64,000 nt of DNA from JAFAHD01 sp963772515 (lineage in GTDB: Bacteria > Vulcanimicrobiota > Vulcanimicrobiia > Eremiobacterales > Eremiobacteraceae): contig CAVYXC010000002.1 of assembly GCA_963772515.1 (NCBI GenBank), positions 434,001 through 498,000 on the forward strand. Direction: 5' to 3'. This document shows positions 1 through 9,193 of the stretch, in pieces. Within the stretch, counting starts at the first letter, position 1, and each line of letters opens with the position of its first letter. Position numbers and translations under genes: made by a program. The notes beneath the pieces are model-generated. The model was not told where the DNA came from. It saw only the letters and a list, made by a program, of their open reading frames with translations, and did not search any database.

Positions 1-504
<504 letters not shown>

Positions 505-542
505 GAACCCCCCTTTGCGCATAGGACGCTCATTTGAGTGCG

Positions 543-626
543 TGCCGAAGACAGGACTTGAACCTGCACGTCCTTTCGGACACAAGTACCTGAAACTTGC
601 GCGTCTGCCAGTTTCGCCACTTCGGC
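543..626 (-). tRNA. tRNA-Leu (anticodon CAG)
   Basis: The reverse complement folds as a class II tRNA. The acceptor stem GCCGAAG pairs with CTTCGGC and is followed by an A discriminator. The D-arm contains AACTGGCAGACGC. The anticodon stem CAAGT/ACTTG closes a loop TTCAGGT with CAG as anticodon. A long variable arm (TGTCCGAAAGGACG) and a T-arm with GGTTCAAGTCC follow. The 3' CCA is not encoded. The long variable arm plus CAG anticodon identifies leucine. Confidence 0.95.
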
Positions 627-705
627 TTGAGGACGTGAATGGTTTTCCTCACGGCCCTTTAACGCCTGCCGGAGACGCCGCTGTGCAGCGTCACGTTCAC
701 TCTAC

Positions 706-1233
706 ATGAAGGTGTTTTCTCGCATGACTGCTCGCTCGCTCCTCGCCGCCACAGTCCTCGCGCTGACGGGCGTCCCCGCGTTCGCGGCGCAAGCGGTTCC
801 ATACTTACCCGTGCAGCACGATGCAGCCGTCATTTTGGAGACAGGCTCGACCAATGCGCTCGGCTATCGTATCGTCGTGCAGCGCAGCGGTGCCGCTGAG
901 TATATCGAAGGCGCGGTTCGCCGGACGACCACGCTGCGCGGGAGCACCACGGCTAATTTCTTCGCCGATCTCAAGGCTGCGATGCCGCTGTCGACGCTGC
1001 CGGCCGCACGTTGCATGAAAAGCGCATCGTTTGGCAGCTCGACGTTCAGCTGGTGGCGCGGCCAGCGATCGCCCGATCTGCAATGCGTCGCCGATCCTCG
1101 CGCCACCGCGCTGTATTCGGATGTCAAGACGATCGCCGTCGAGCTCGGTCTAGGACAGCGCGTGATCCCGCCGCTGCCAAACGAACCGCGCCGCCCGATG
1201 CCCGAGCCCAGCCCGACGTCGTCGCCGCAGTAG
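706..1233 (+). CDS. Hypothetical secreted protein
   Basis: A 175-residue protein I do not recognise. It starts with a clear Sec signal peptide (basic start, hydrophobic LLAATVLALTGVPAFA, probable cleavage after AFA around residue 27). The mature part is about 130 residues and ends in a proline/serine-rich tail (PMPEPSPTSSPQ). Two cysteines in the mature domain could form a disulfide. A second in-frame ATG at 724 is an alternative start that would still give a signal peptide. It is transcribed away from tRNA-Leu and converges on the TldE-like gene with 6 nt between stops. Function unknown; export to the periplasm or surface is the only safe inference. Confidence 0.7.
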   Translation: MKVFSRMTARSLLAATVLALTGVPAFAAQAVPYLPVQHDAAVILETGSTNALGYRIVVQRSGAAEYIEGAVRRTTTLRGSTTANFFADLKAAMPLSTLPAARCMKSASFGSSTFSWWRGQRSPDLQCVADPRATALYSDVKTIAVELGLGQRVIPPLPNEPRRPMPEPSPTSSPQ

Positions 1234-1239
1234 CCGCCT

Positions 1240-2583
1240 TTAGAATTCGGTTCCGCTCGTGAAGTTGAAGTCGTGGATGCACGCGGCCGGCAGCACGTGG
1301 CTCTCGCTGCGCACCAGCTCGCTGGCGAGCTCGCAGCGCCCGAGCGCGCCGACGATCGATTCGTTGAAGCGCATGTTCTTCAAACCGTGTTCGATGCGGC
1401 CGTTCTGTATGAGGAAGAGACCGTCGCGGGTCATCCCCGTGATCACCGTCTGCTTCTGATCGACCAGCCTGATGTACCAGGTCCGCGACACGAGCACGCC
1501 TTTCTCGACGCCGGCGATGATGTCGGCCAGCGAACGCGGTCCAGGATGGACGACGACGTTGAGCGGGAGCGGTCCCTCAGGGTTGGGCGCCGGCAGCGCG
1601 TGGCCGGTGTTCACGTGGTCGAGCTTTGCCGCGTAGTAGGAGTCGTACACGACGTCTTTGGCGATGCCGCTCTCGATCAGCGTGACCGGCCAGCGAGGCG
1701 CTCCTTCGAAGTCGAACGGAATGCCAAGCCCGAGCAGTTGCGTGAAATCGTCGCGGATCGAGACGTTCGTCCCCATCACCCGTTCGCCGAGCTTGCCGCT
1801 CATGAACGACGAGCCTTGCTCGAAGGGCTGCGCGCCGAACGCGATCCAGGACAAATAGATGAGGAATTCCCGAAACGCCGGCGGCTCGAGGATGACGGTG
1901 TACTTGCCCGGCTCGAGCACGCGGGGCTCGGCGCCGTCGACCGCTTTGCGCGCGGCGCGTTCGGCAAGCGCTTCCGGCAAGAGATCGGCGAAGCGGCGCG
2001 CGTATCCTTCGGCATAGCCGCTCGACGTGTCGCCGATCGCTTTGATGTTGATCGCGCTGTCGGAACCGCGGAACATGCGCCGCACGCCCTTGGAATTTGC
2101 GACTGCGATCGTGTCCGAGCGGCTCGACACGTAACCTGCGGCGTACAGGTCGTTGCGCCGCATGACGCGCACGATCTGCGCGACCGCGTCGGCGCGCGCA
2201 TCCGGCGGCAGCGAGCCGGTCTCCTCATCGTAGGTCGAGGGGATGTCGTCGCACGGAGTGGCGTCATCCGGTAATCCGGGGAAATCGTGGTCCTCGGGGG
2301 TGAGGCGCGCCATCTCGCCGGCGCGCGCCACGACGTCGGCGACGCTTGCCGCGTCGAGCCGGTTGGTAGATGCGACGCCGATGCGCTTGCCGATGACCGC
2401 GCGCACCGAGAGCTGCCAGTTCCTCTCGACCATGCTCTCGTGGATATAGTTGTGCGTGTACCGCGTGAGCGCGCTCTCGCTGCCCATGAGCAGCGCTTCG
2501 GTCTCGTCGGCCTTCGAAGCGGCGAGCGCCTGATCGAGCGCTTCCTGGACGGCGCTCTGGTCGACGACGAAATCAACCGCCAT
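1240..2583 (-). CDS. TldE/PmbA-family metalloprotease subunit
   Basis: 447 residues matching the PmbA/TldE half of the TldD/TldE heterodimeric protease, which in Enterobacteria unfolds and trims modified peptides such as microcins and the antitoxin CcdA. There is no HEXXXH zinc motif, as expected for TldE. Family features are the C-terminal segments TRDGLFLIQNGRIEHGLKN and MRFNESIVGAL. Its start overlaps the end of the TldD gene by 11 nt, so the two are translationally coupled and very probably form one complex. No candidate modified-peptide precursor is visible nearby. Confidence 0.9.
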   Translation of the reverse strand: MAVDFVVDQSAVQEALDQALAASKADETEALLMGSESALTRYTHNYIHESMVERNWQLSVRAVIGKRIGVASTNRLDAASVADVVARAGEMARLTPEDHDFPGLPDDATPCDDIPSTYDEETGSLPPDARADAVAQIVRVMRRNDLYAAGYVSSRSDTIAVANSKGVRRMFRGSDSAINIKAIGDTSSGYAEGYARRFADLLPEALAERAARKAVDGAEPRVLEPGKYTVILEPPAFREFLIYLSWIAFGAQPFEQGSSFMSGKLGERVMGTNVSIRDDFTQLLGLGIPFDFEGAPRWPVTLIESGIAKDVVYDSYYAAKLDHVNTGHALPAPNPEGPLPLNVVVHPGPRSLADIIAGVEKGVLVSRTWYIRLVDQKQTVITGMTRDGLFLIQNGRIEHGLKNMRFNESIVGALGRCELASELVRSESHVLPAACIHDFNFTSGTEF

Positions 2584-4027
2584 AGCCTACCCCCACGGCG
2601 ACGTTGCGAAAGCGCGCCGGCGCCGAGCCTTGGCACGATCGAGCCGTTTGCAACGGCTCACCCTTGCCGCAATTGGGCGTGCCCCACGCCACCCACGTCG
2701 AGCGATCGCCGATCGCGTCGCATGACGCCCAAAACGCCGGCGTCATGCCCGCATAGGTCGGATTCTTGAGCAGCCGGCCCTTCTTGCCGTCCACGATCTC
2801 GTATCCGACCTGGCACCCGAACTGGAAGTTCAGCCGCTTGTCGTCGATGGACCACGAGCGGTTGCTTTCCATATAGATGCCCTGTTTGATGCCGTCGAAT
2901 AGCTCCTCAAGGGAAGCCGCGCCGCCGGGCTGCAGATTGACATTGCCGATGCGGATCATCGGCAGCCTGCCCCAGTACTCGGCGCGCACCACCCCGGCGA
3001 GATCCACCTTCGCAACCCCCGCCGTGTCGCGCCCCGCCATATAGCCGACGAGAATGCCGTTGCGTATGAGATCGACGCTGGTCGCCGGCGTGCCCTCGTC
3101 GTCGTAGCCCTCGGTCGCGAGCGCCAGCGGACACGTCATGTCGCACACGACGGTCACGATATCGCTGCCGTAACGAAACGTGTTGAGCTTGTCGAGCGTG
3201 GCGAACGACAGTCCCGAGAAATTCGCCTCCCAGCCGAGCACGCGGTCCAATTCAAGCGCGTGGCCGATCGACTCGTGGATCTGGAGCGACATCTGGTCAC
3301 TCGACAGCACGATATCCATGGTGCCGCTCGGGCTTTGATCGGCGCTCAGCAGCGCGACCGCTTCTTCGCCGGCGCGGCGGGCGTTCTCGAGCAGCTGTGC
3401 GTTATTGATGATCTCGTATCCGCCGGTCTGATAGAGTCCGGCCGTTCCCGGATACAGGCGGTCCTGAACGTCGCCGTCGCCGACCGCGAGGGCCGAGAGC
3501 GCGCTCCCGCACTGCACGAGGTCCTGCTCGATGCGGCTCCCCTCGGTGCTGGCGAAACACTTCTTCGTCCGCCACACGTCGATCCAGGCGCGTCCCACGG
3601 TCACGCCGGCGGGCGCGCGGATCTCCTTGTCGACGGCGAGCAGGTAGGCGACGCGATCGGACGTCGAGACGGTCGCGGGGTCGATCGCCACCGGTGTCTT
3701 GTAGCTGTCAACGAACTTGCCGGCAGGCAGAATCTCGATGCGGTGGGTCTGGACCGCTCTGCTCGCGCGGGCGATGTCGGTCGCCAAGCCCGCGACGCGG
3801 TCGATCTCGCCGGCTTCGATCAGCGCGCTCGAGGCGAAGCCCCACGCGCCGTCCACCAGCGCCCGGACGGAAAAACCGCTGCTGTCCGAGTCGACCAGCC
3901 CTGCGACGACGCCGTTGCGCACCTCCGCGTGCTCATCGCGAATGACGCCGAAGCGCACGTCCGCGTACTGCGCCCCCTTGGCGGTGGCGATGTCAAGCGC
4001 TCGCTGCGCCTCGGCCTCGAACTGCAC
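2573..4027 (-). CDS. tldD: TldD-family zinc metalloprotease subunit
   Basis: Catalytic partner of the downstream TldE-like subunit. The HEXXXH zinc motif is present at residues 251-256 (HESIGH), followed by the family stretch ATEGYDDEGTPA and the C-terminal NPTYAGMTPAFWASCDAIG. The open frame extends upstream to 4123, but I chose the GTG at 4027 (484 residues), which has GGAG eight bases upstream and gives a normal-length N-terminus starting MQFEAEAQRALDIA. It is divergent from the IclR-type regulator at 4139. The 111 nt between them must hold both promoters. Cytoplasmic. Confidence 0.92.
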   Translation of the reverse strand: MQFEAEAQRALDIATAKGAQYADVRFGVIRDEHAEVRNGVVAGLVDSDSSGFSVRALVDGAWGFASSALIEAGEIDRVAGLATDIARASRAVQTHRIEILPAGKFVDSYKTPVAIDPATVSTSDRVAYLLAVDKEIRAPAGVTVGRAWIDVWRTKKCFASTEGSRIEQDLVQCGSALSALAVGDGDVQDRLYPGTAGLYQTGGYEIINNAQLLENARRAGEEAVALLSADQSPSGTMDIVLSSDQMSLQIHESIGHALELDRVLGWEANFSGLSFATLDKLNTFRYGSDIVTVVCDMTCPLALATEGYDDEGTPATSVDLIRNGILVGYMAGRDTAGVAKVDLAGVVRAEYWGRLPMIRIGNVNLQPGGAASLEELFDGIKQGIYMESNRSWSIDDKRLNFQFGCQVGYEIVDGKKGRLLKNPTYAGMTPAFWASCDAIGDRSTWVAWGTPNCGKGEPLQTARSCQGSAPARFRNVAVGVGYGG

Positions 4028-4138
4028 AGTGGGTACTCCGAATGCAAGAGGGCGAGCCCGCGCTCGTCCCTTCAGGAAACACGGCGGCCGCTTCGGGCGC
4101 GCAGGCCGCCGGTCCCCCGACAACTAAAGAATACGCAG

Positions 4139-4963
4139 ATGTTCAGGCTAGAGAACGAAGAGGTTGACCCAGGGAACGGGGTCCCGAACCTAATCGAGTT
4201 TCAAGAGCGCGCGGCGCTCGTCCCCGCGGTCGACAAGGCCTTTCGACTCCTCACCGCCTTGAGCGAATCGGCGGAGCCTCTGGGCGTTTCGCAGCTGTCG
4301 CGCACGCTCGGCTTGGGCAAAAGCACGGTCCACGGCTTGGTCACCACGCTCGAACGCTTGGGGATCATCGAATCGCCTGTGGGAGCGAAGCGCTATCGGC
4401 TGGGGCCGGGGCTGTTCGCGCTCGCATCTCGCTCGGCCGGGCAACGCGACCTGCGCGACATCGCGCGGCCGGCCCTGGAGCGCCTTGCGGCCGTCACCGA
4501 GCAGACCAGTTTCCTGGGCGTGCCGGCCGAGGACCACGTGACGATCCTCGACCTCATCCACGGGCGGCCGACGATGTCCATCTCCGCGCCGATCGGGTCG
4601 GCGATCCCGCTTCTCGCGGGCGCCGTCGGCAAGGCCGTCGTCTCGGCCTGGGACGACCAGCGCCGTGCTGAGTTCTTCGGGGAGGGCAAGCTGCCGGCGT
4701 TCACGGCCAACACCATCCGCGACGTTTCGCACTACATGGAGGCGGTCAAAGCGGCCGCGGACGACGGCGCGGCGATCGACATCGACGAGTATGTCGACGG
4801 CATGCGCGCAGCCGCCGCGCCGATCTTCGGCCCGGATCGTCAGCTGGTCGCAGTCATCTGGGTCGCGGGGTTCTCCCGGCACGTGGATCGCGAGCGGCTT
4901 GCCGAGATGGCCAAAGAGGTGGCCAAAGAGGCCGCCGACATCAGCAGGCTCTTGGGCGCCTAA
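4139..4963 (+). CDS. IclR-family transcriptional regulator
   Basis: 274 residues. The N-terminal winged helix-turn-helix spans about residues 28-90 (AVDKAFRLLTALSE, then QLSRTLGLGKSTVHGLVTTL). A C-terminal IclR effector-binding domain follows, with the typical GSAIPLLAGAVGKAVVSA and the closing AAAAPIFGPDRQLVAVIWVAGF. IclR proteins are dimeric cytoplasmic repressors or activators of carbon and aromatic catabolic genes. It is divergent from tldD-tldE and convergent with the cystathionine lyase gene, so the target is unclear: regulation of tldDE is possible but IclR regulators are usually tied to catabolic operons. Confidence 0.9.
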   Translation: MFRLENEEVDPGNGVPNLIEFQERAALVPAVDKAFRLLTALSESAEPLGVSQLSRTLGLGKSTVHGLVTTLERLGIIESPVGAKRYRLGPGLFALASRSAGQRDLRDIARPALERLAAVTEQTSFLGVPAEDHVTILDLIHGRPTMSISAPIGSAIPLLAGAVGKAVVSAWDDQRRAEFFGEGKLPAFTANTIRDVSHYMEAVKAAADDGAAIDIDEYVDGMRAAAAPIFGPDRQLVAVIWVAGFSRHVDRERLAEMAKEVAKEAADISRLLGA

Positions 4964-4995
4964 ACGCTGACGCTCCCGTAGCGGACCGGCGTCGC

Positions 4996-6144
4996 TTAGC
5001 GCGCGCTCGCAACGATGGCGTTGTCGAGATCGCCGATGAGGTCGCGTTCGGCCTCGATGCCTACCGACAGCCGCAGCAATCCATCCGTGACGCCGCGCGC
5101 CTCGCGCACGTCCTTGGGTATAGAGCCGTGCGTCATCGTGGCCGGGTGGCAGATCAGCGACTCGACGCCGCCCAAACTCTCGGCGAGCGAGAACAGCTTC
5201 GTGTTCGACGCGAAGATGCGTGCCCGGTCGGGGGCACCTTTGAGCGTGAACGACACCATGCCGCCGAAGCCTCGCATCTGCACGGTCGCGAGCTGATGCT
5301 GCGCATGCGAGGCGAGACCCGGATAGTAGACGCGCTCGACGTCGCGGTGGACTGCCAGGAAGGCGGCGACCGCCCGCGCGTTGCGCTCGTGCTCGCGCAT
5401 GCGGATCGCGAGCGTCTTGGCGCCGCGCAGCGTCAGGAAGCAATCGAACGGTCCCGGCACGCCGCCGACCGCGTTTTGGTGGAACTTCACGACGTCGTGC
5501 AGTTCCGGTTTGTTCATCGCCACGAATCCGCCGAGCGCGTCCGAGTGGCCGCCGATATACTTGGTCGTCGAGTGAACGACGAGATGCGCACCGAGATCGA
5601 GTGGATTCTGCAGGTACGGCGTGGCAAAGGTATTGTCCACCGCCAAGAGCGCATCGCCTGCGGCGCACAGCTGCGCCACCGCCGCGATGTCGACGAGGTG
5701 CAGCAGCGGGTTGGTGGGCGTCTCCACCCATACCATCTTGGTCTTGGGACCCATCGCCGCGGCGACGCGGGCCGGATCGGTCGCATCCACGTAGGTGAAC
5801 GTCAAACCGTAGCGCGTGAGCACTTTGTCGAAGAGGCGGAACGTGCCCCCGTACAGATCGTCCGTCACCACGACGTGATCCCCGGCGGAGAGCAGGTTCA
5901 TCACCGCCGATGTCGCCGCCATGCCGCTGGCGAAACACAGGCCGAAGCGGGCGTTCTCGAGCGCCGCAAGGCAGCGCTCCAGCGCTACCCGCGTCGGATT
6001 GACGGTGCGCGAGTAGTCGAAACCCTTGTGGCTGCCCGGCGCGGCCTGGGTGTACGTGGTGGTCTGATAGATGGGCACGATGGTCGCACCCGTCGTCGGA
6101 TCGGCGTCCTGGCCGACGTGGATCGCCTTGGTCGCAAACTCCAT
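4996..6144 (-). CDS. Trans-sulfuration PLP enzyme, probably cystathionine gamma-lyase
   Basis: 382 residues of the Cys/Met-metabolism PLP enzyme family (fold type I). Visible motifs are the N-terminal TTTYTQAAPG and YSRTVNPTR, and the PLP-lysine segment HSTTKYIGGHSDALGG with Lys195 forming the Schiff base. The C-terminal LICHPATMTHGSIP and LRLSVGIE are also present. Family members split between cystathionine gamma-synthase, gamma-lyase and beta-lyase, and sequence alone separates them poorly. The gene directly follows a cystathionine beta-synthase on the same strand (8 nt gap), so the lyase of reverse transsulfuration (homocysteine to cysteine) is the best reading. Cytoplasmic tetramer. Confidence 0.88.
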   Translation of the reverse strand: MEFATKAIHVGQDADPTTGATIVPIYQTTTYTQAAPGSHKGFDYSRTVNPTRVALERCLAALENARFGLCFASGMAATSAVMNLLSAGDHVVVTDDLYGGTFRLFDKVLTRYGLTFTYVDATDPARVAAAMGPKTKMVWVETPTNPLLHLVDIAAVAQLCAAGDALLAVDNTFATPYLQNPLDLGAHLVVHSTTKYIGGHSDALGGFVAMNKPELHDVVKFHQNAVGGVPGPFDCFLTLRGAKTLAIRMREHERNARAVAAFLAVHRDVERVYYPGLASHAQHQLATVQMRGFGGMVSFTLKGAPDRARIFASNTKLFSLAESLGGVESLICHPATMTHGSIPKDVREARGVTDGLLRLSVGIEAERDLIGDLDNAIVASAR

Positions 6145-6152
6145 GAGGCCCC

Positions 6153-7556
6153 TTACTGGTTGGCTGAGAGGTACGAGATGATGTCCATCTTGGTGAGGAC
6201 GCCGGTCGGCGCTCCCTTGCGCGCCACCACCACCGCGCCGTGTCCGAGCGACAGTGCCTTATACGCGCGCTCGACCTGGTCGAACTCGTCGAGCACCGGG
6301 AACGGACGCGCCATGACGTCCTCGACGGGCTGGTGCGCGACGTCGGCGCGATCGTAGATGAGCTGCATGACCGCGACCTCGTTGATGCTGCCGACCATCT
6401 CACCGCCGTCGACCACGGGGATCTGCGAGATCTGGAATTCGCGCATCAGCTCGATGCCGCGCTTGACGGGGTCGCTCGGCGCGAGCGTGATGAGCGGCGG
6501 CAGCTGTCCTTTGGCGCGCAGCACGTCGCCCACGGTCGCACCGGGCCCCTGCTCGCCGAGAAAACCGTTGGCACGCATCCACTCGTCGTTGAAGATCTTG
6601 GTCAGATAGCCGCGGCCGTTATCGGGCAGCAGCACGACGACGATCGCGCTATCCGGCAGCTCGCGCGTGACGCGCGCTGCCGCCACGAGCGCGGTGCCGG
6701 ACGAGCCGCCCACCAGCAGCCCCTCTTCGCGACACGCACGCCGCGCCATCAAGAACGAATCCTTGTCGGAGACGCGCTCGATGTGATCGATCGCCTTCAA
6801 GTCGACAGTCGCGGGCAAGAAGTCTTCGCCGATCCCCTCGACTTTATACGACTTGGCGGTGTCGCCGGAGTAGATCGAGCCTTCGGGATCTGCGCCGACG
6901 ACCACGATCGCGGCGTTTTTCTTCTTTAGATAGTGCGCCACGCCCGAGATCGTCCCGCCCGTCCCGATACCGCTGACGAAATGCGTGATCCTGCCGGCCG
7001 TCGCTTCCCAGATCTCCGGCCCGGTCGTCATCTCGTGGGACTTGGGGTTGAGCATATTGGCGAACTGGTTAGGCTGGAACGCGCCCGGGATCTCTCCGGC
7101 CAGCTTGGCCGCCACCGCGTAGTACGATTCCGGGCTGCTGGCCCCCACGTTCGCAGGCGTGATCACGACCTCGGCGCCGTACGCGCGCAGCAGGCGTACC
7201 TTCTCCTCGCTCACCTTGTCGGGCATGACCAGGATGCAGCGGTATCCTTTGATGGCGGCGACCATCGCGAGACCGGTTCCCGTGTTGCCCGACGTCGCTT
7301 CGACGATGGTACCGCCCGGGCGCAACAGGCCACGCGCTTCGGCATCGGCCACCATCGCGAGCGCCGGACGGTCCTTGACCGAGCCGCCCGGGTTGAAGAA
7401 CTCGACCTTGGCCAGCACGAGACATCTTGCGTCGACGACGCGGTGCAAGCGGACGAGCGGGGTCGAACCCACCGTCTCGAGCAGATTGTCGTAGTAGCGC
7501 ATGCCGCGGTCGTGCAGCGGCCCGAGCCGCGACTCCGCGTTGACGTCAGTCTGCAC
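6153..7556 (-). CDS. Cystathionine beta-synthase with C-terminal CBS-domain pair
   Basis: 467 residues. The N-terminal fold type II PLP domain has GSTPLVRL, the PLP lysine in NPGGSVKDRPA (Lys61), the loop EATSGNTGTGLAM and the phosphate-binding GIGTGGTISG. Two CBS repeats follow (about residues 345-465, with PSDPVKRGIELM and GHGAVVVARKGAPTGVLTKMD), as in regulated eukaryotic-type CBS, where they bind adenosyl ligands. It condenses homocysteine with serine (or serine analogues) to cystathionine. The GTG at 7556 has GAGG upstream; an internal ATG at 7502 would remove 18 residues and is a real alternative. It pairs with the downstream lyase in a reverse-transsulfuration unit. Confidence 0.9.
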   Translation of the reverse strand: MQTDVNAESRLGPLHDRGMRYYDNLLETVGSTPLVRLHRVVDARCLVLAKVEFFNPGGSVKDRPALAMVADAEARGLLRPGGTIVEATSGNTGTGLAMVAAIKGYRCILVMPDKVSEEKVRLLRAYGAEVVITPANVGASSPESYYAVAAKLAGEIPGAFQPNQFANMLNPKSHEMTTGPEIWEATAGRITHFVSGIGTGGTISGVAHYLKKKNAAIVVVGADPEGSIYSGDTAKSYKVEGIGEDFLPATVDLKAIDHIERVSDKDSFLMARRACREEGLLVGGSSGTALVAAARVTRELPDSAIVVVLLPDNGRGYLTKIFNDEWMRANGFLGEQGPGATVGDVLRAKGQLPPLITLAPSDPVKRGIELMREFQISQIPVVDGGEMVGSINEVAVMQLIYDRADVAHQPVEDVMARPFPVLDEFDQVERAYKALSLGHGAVVVARKGAPTGVLTKMDIISYLSANQ

Positions 7557-7568
7557 AGATACGTGTCC

Positions 7569-8342
7569 TCACGAACTGCGGCCCGCCAGAAACGCTTCGG
7601 TGCGGCGGTCGGCCGGCTTGTTGAAGATGAGCGGCGTGTCCCCCGATTCGACGATCTCGCCGTTTGCCATATAGATGGTGATGTCCGCGAGCCGTGCGGC
7701 CTGCTGCAGGTCGTTGGTGGCGATGATGATCGTGTGATCGCGGCGCAAGCGCGCGATCACGTCTTCCACCGCCAACGCCGCTATCGGGTCGAGCGTCGCC
7801 GTTGGGTCGTCGAACAGCAGCACATCCGGATCGACGGCCAACGCGCGCGCGATGCACAGGCGCTGCTGCAGGTCGTCGGGTAGCGCCGCGGCCGGCGCGC
7901 TCAAGTCTGCGCTTAACCGTTCCCACAAAGAAGCTCGCCGCAGCGCCCGCTCGGTCGCGTCGCGCAGTTGGCGCTCGTCGCGCATGCCTTGCGCCAGCAA
8001 GCCGAACATAGCGTTGTCCTCGATGCTCGTCGGCAGCATCGTCGGGCGTGAGAACACCATGCCGACGCTGCGCCGCAGGCGCGCCGTGTCGACGCCCGGT
8101 CCCAAAATCTCCGCACCGTCGATCTTGATGCTGCCTTGGACGCGTGCATCGGGGTTGAGGTCATGCATCCGGTTGAGCGCGCGCAGCAGCGTGGTCTTAC
8201 CGCAGCCGCCGGCGCCGATCAACGCGGTCGTCGTCTTCGAAACGACGTCGAAGGTCACGCCGCGCAGCGCCTGTGTTTCGCCGTACCATACGCCGACCTT
8301 GTTGACCTCGATCTTGGTCTCGAGCGGTGCGCGTTCAGCCAT
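7569..8342 (-). CDS. PstB-like ABC ATPase with degenerate catalytic motifs
   Basis: 257 residues, clearly homologous to PstB over its whole length, including the family-specific LLRALNRMHDLNPDARVQG. The Walker A motif is intact (GAGGCGKTT, residues 43-51). Other conserved motifs differ from the canonical PstB in the same window: Q-loop Gln is Ser98 (FSRP), the signature LSGGQ is replaced by LPDDL (154-158), the catalytic Glu after Walker B is Asp179 (LLFDDP), and the H-loop His is Asn210 (ATNDLQQ). ATP binding is plausible; normal hydrolysis is doubtful. It overlaps the permease gene upstream by one base (TGATG). It could be a regulatory or sensory remnant of a phosphate transporter. Confidence 0.85.
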   Translation of the reverse strand: MAERAPLETKIEVNKVGVWYGETQALRGVTFDVVSKTTTALIGAGGCGKTTLLRALNRMHDLNPDARVQGSIKIDGAEILGPGVDTARLRRSVGMVFSRPTMLPTSIEDNAMFGLLAQGMRDERQLRDATERALRRASLWERLSADLSAPAAALPDDLQQRLCIARALAVDPDVLLFDDPTATLDPIAALAVEDVIARLRRDHTIIIATNDLQQAARLADITIYMANGEIVESGDTPLIFNKPADRRTEAFLAGRSS

Positions 8343-9193
8343 CAGCGAGCCTCCTGCGGTCCGCCCGCATCGGGATTGGAACGCAATTGGGCCATGCCCT
8401 GAAGCAGCCAGATCAGAGCGGAGAGCAGCAGCGCTCCCGCCGCGGTGGCGCCGTATCCGCTGACCGTGCTAGCCCGGATCCACACGTGCACGGCTAGCGG
8501 CCACGCGTGGATCGGCGCGGCACCGATGGTGTTCGGGACGTTCGCCCCGGCGATGATCGCGATCGCCCCTGCGGCGCCGATGATCTGCGTGCCGACGATG
8601 GTGACCGCTCCCCACAGACCGCCCATGGCACGCGGCAAGAGCACGTGGCGCACGAGGAACATCGGCGTCGCGCCGGCCGCGGTGGCCGCCTCGCGGATCT
8701 CGGCGGTGCGGCGCGTGAGCACGGTCAGCGCGAGGCTTGTCATCAGCGGCATATTGATCACGGCGAGCAAGAGCGCAGCTCCGGTGAGCGTCGGCCGCCA
8801 CCCGACGGCGTTGGCGCACAGCGCAGCGGAGAACGCGACGATCACCGTCGGCACGCTGCCCAACAGTCCCAGCGCGCTGCGCATGCCGACGGCGGCCGAA
8901 CCGAAGATGCGGATGTCCGCAGCGCCGATGGCGGCGAACAGGCCGACGGCCGCAGCCAGTGGCAGCGCGAGCGCGGTGACGTAGAGCGTGGCGACCAGCG
9001 GGCGGAGCACGCCCGCCGGATCGAACGGGTTCAAGACCCGCGTGCCGCTGGTCAGGCCCGTCACCGCGAGCCAGCCGACGATCGCGACCACCGAGAAGCA
9101 TAAGACCGCTGCGCACGCCGCGAAAACGACGGCCGGCAGCGGCGCGATGGCACGCGCCTGCGAATCAGTTGGTTCCAGGGCGGTCACGGCCAC
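8342..9193 (-). CDS. PstA-like ABC transporter permease
   Basis: 283 residues with about six hydrophobic transmembrane segments. The cytoplasmic EAA loop reads REAATAAGATPMFLVRHVLL, as in PstA/PstC-type permeases of the binding-protein-dependent transport family. It is considerably diverged from the PstA at 16492-17343. The GTG start at 9193 overlaps the end of the PstC-like gene by 10 nt and the stop overlaps the ATPase start by one, so the three genes form a tight operon. No periplasmic binding protein is encoded beside it. Substrate cannot be read from sequence; phosphate by homology. Confidence 0.82.
   Translation of the reverse strand: MAVTALEPTDSQARAIAPLPAVVFAACAAVLCFSVVAIVGWLAVTGLTSGTRVLNPFDPAGVLRPLVATLYVTALALPLAAAVGLFAAIGAADIRIFGSAAVGMRSALGLLGSVPTVIVAFSAALCANAVGWRPTLTGAALLLAVINMPLMTSLALTVLTRRTAEIREAATAAGATPMFLVRHVLLPRAMGGLWGAVTIVGTQIIGAAGAIAIIAGANVPNTIGAAPIHAWPLAVHVWIRASTVSGYGATAAGALLLSALIWLLQGMAQLRSNPDAGGPQEAR

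Noticed and set aside
1273..2274. Plus-strand open frame opposite the TldE-like gene
   Set aside because: Antisense shadow; composition rich in Arg, Asp, His and no conserved motif, while the opposite strand encodes PmbA-family sequence.
4190..6403. 737-codon open frame on the minus strand across the IclR, cystathionine lyase and CBS genes
   Set aside because: It crosses three well-supported genes on both strands, shows no domain and has low-complexity Arg/Ser/Gly composition.
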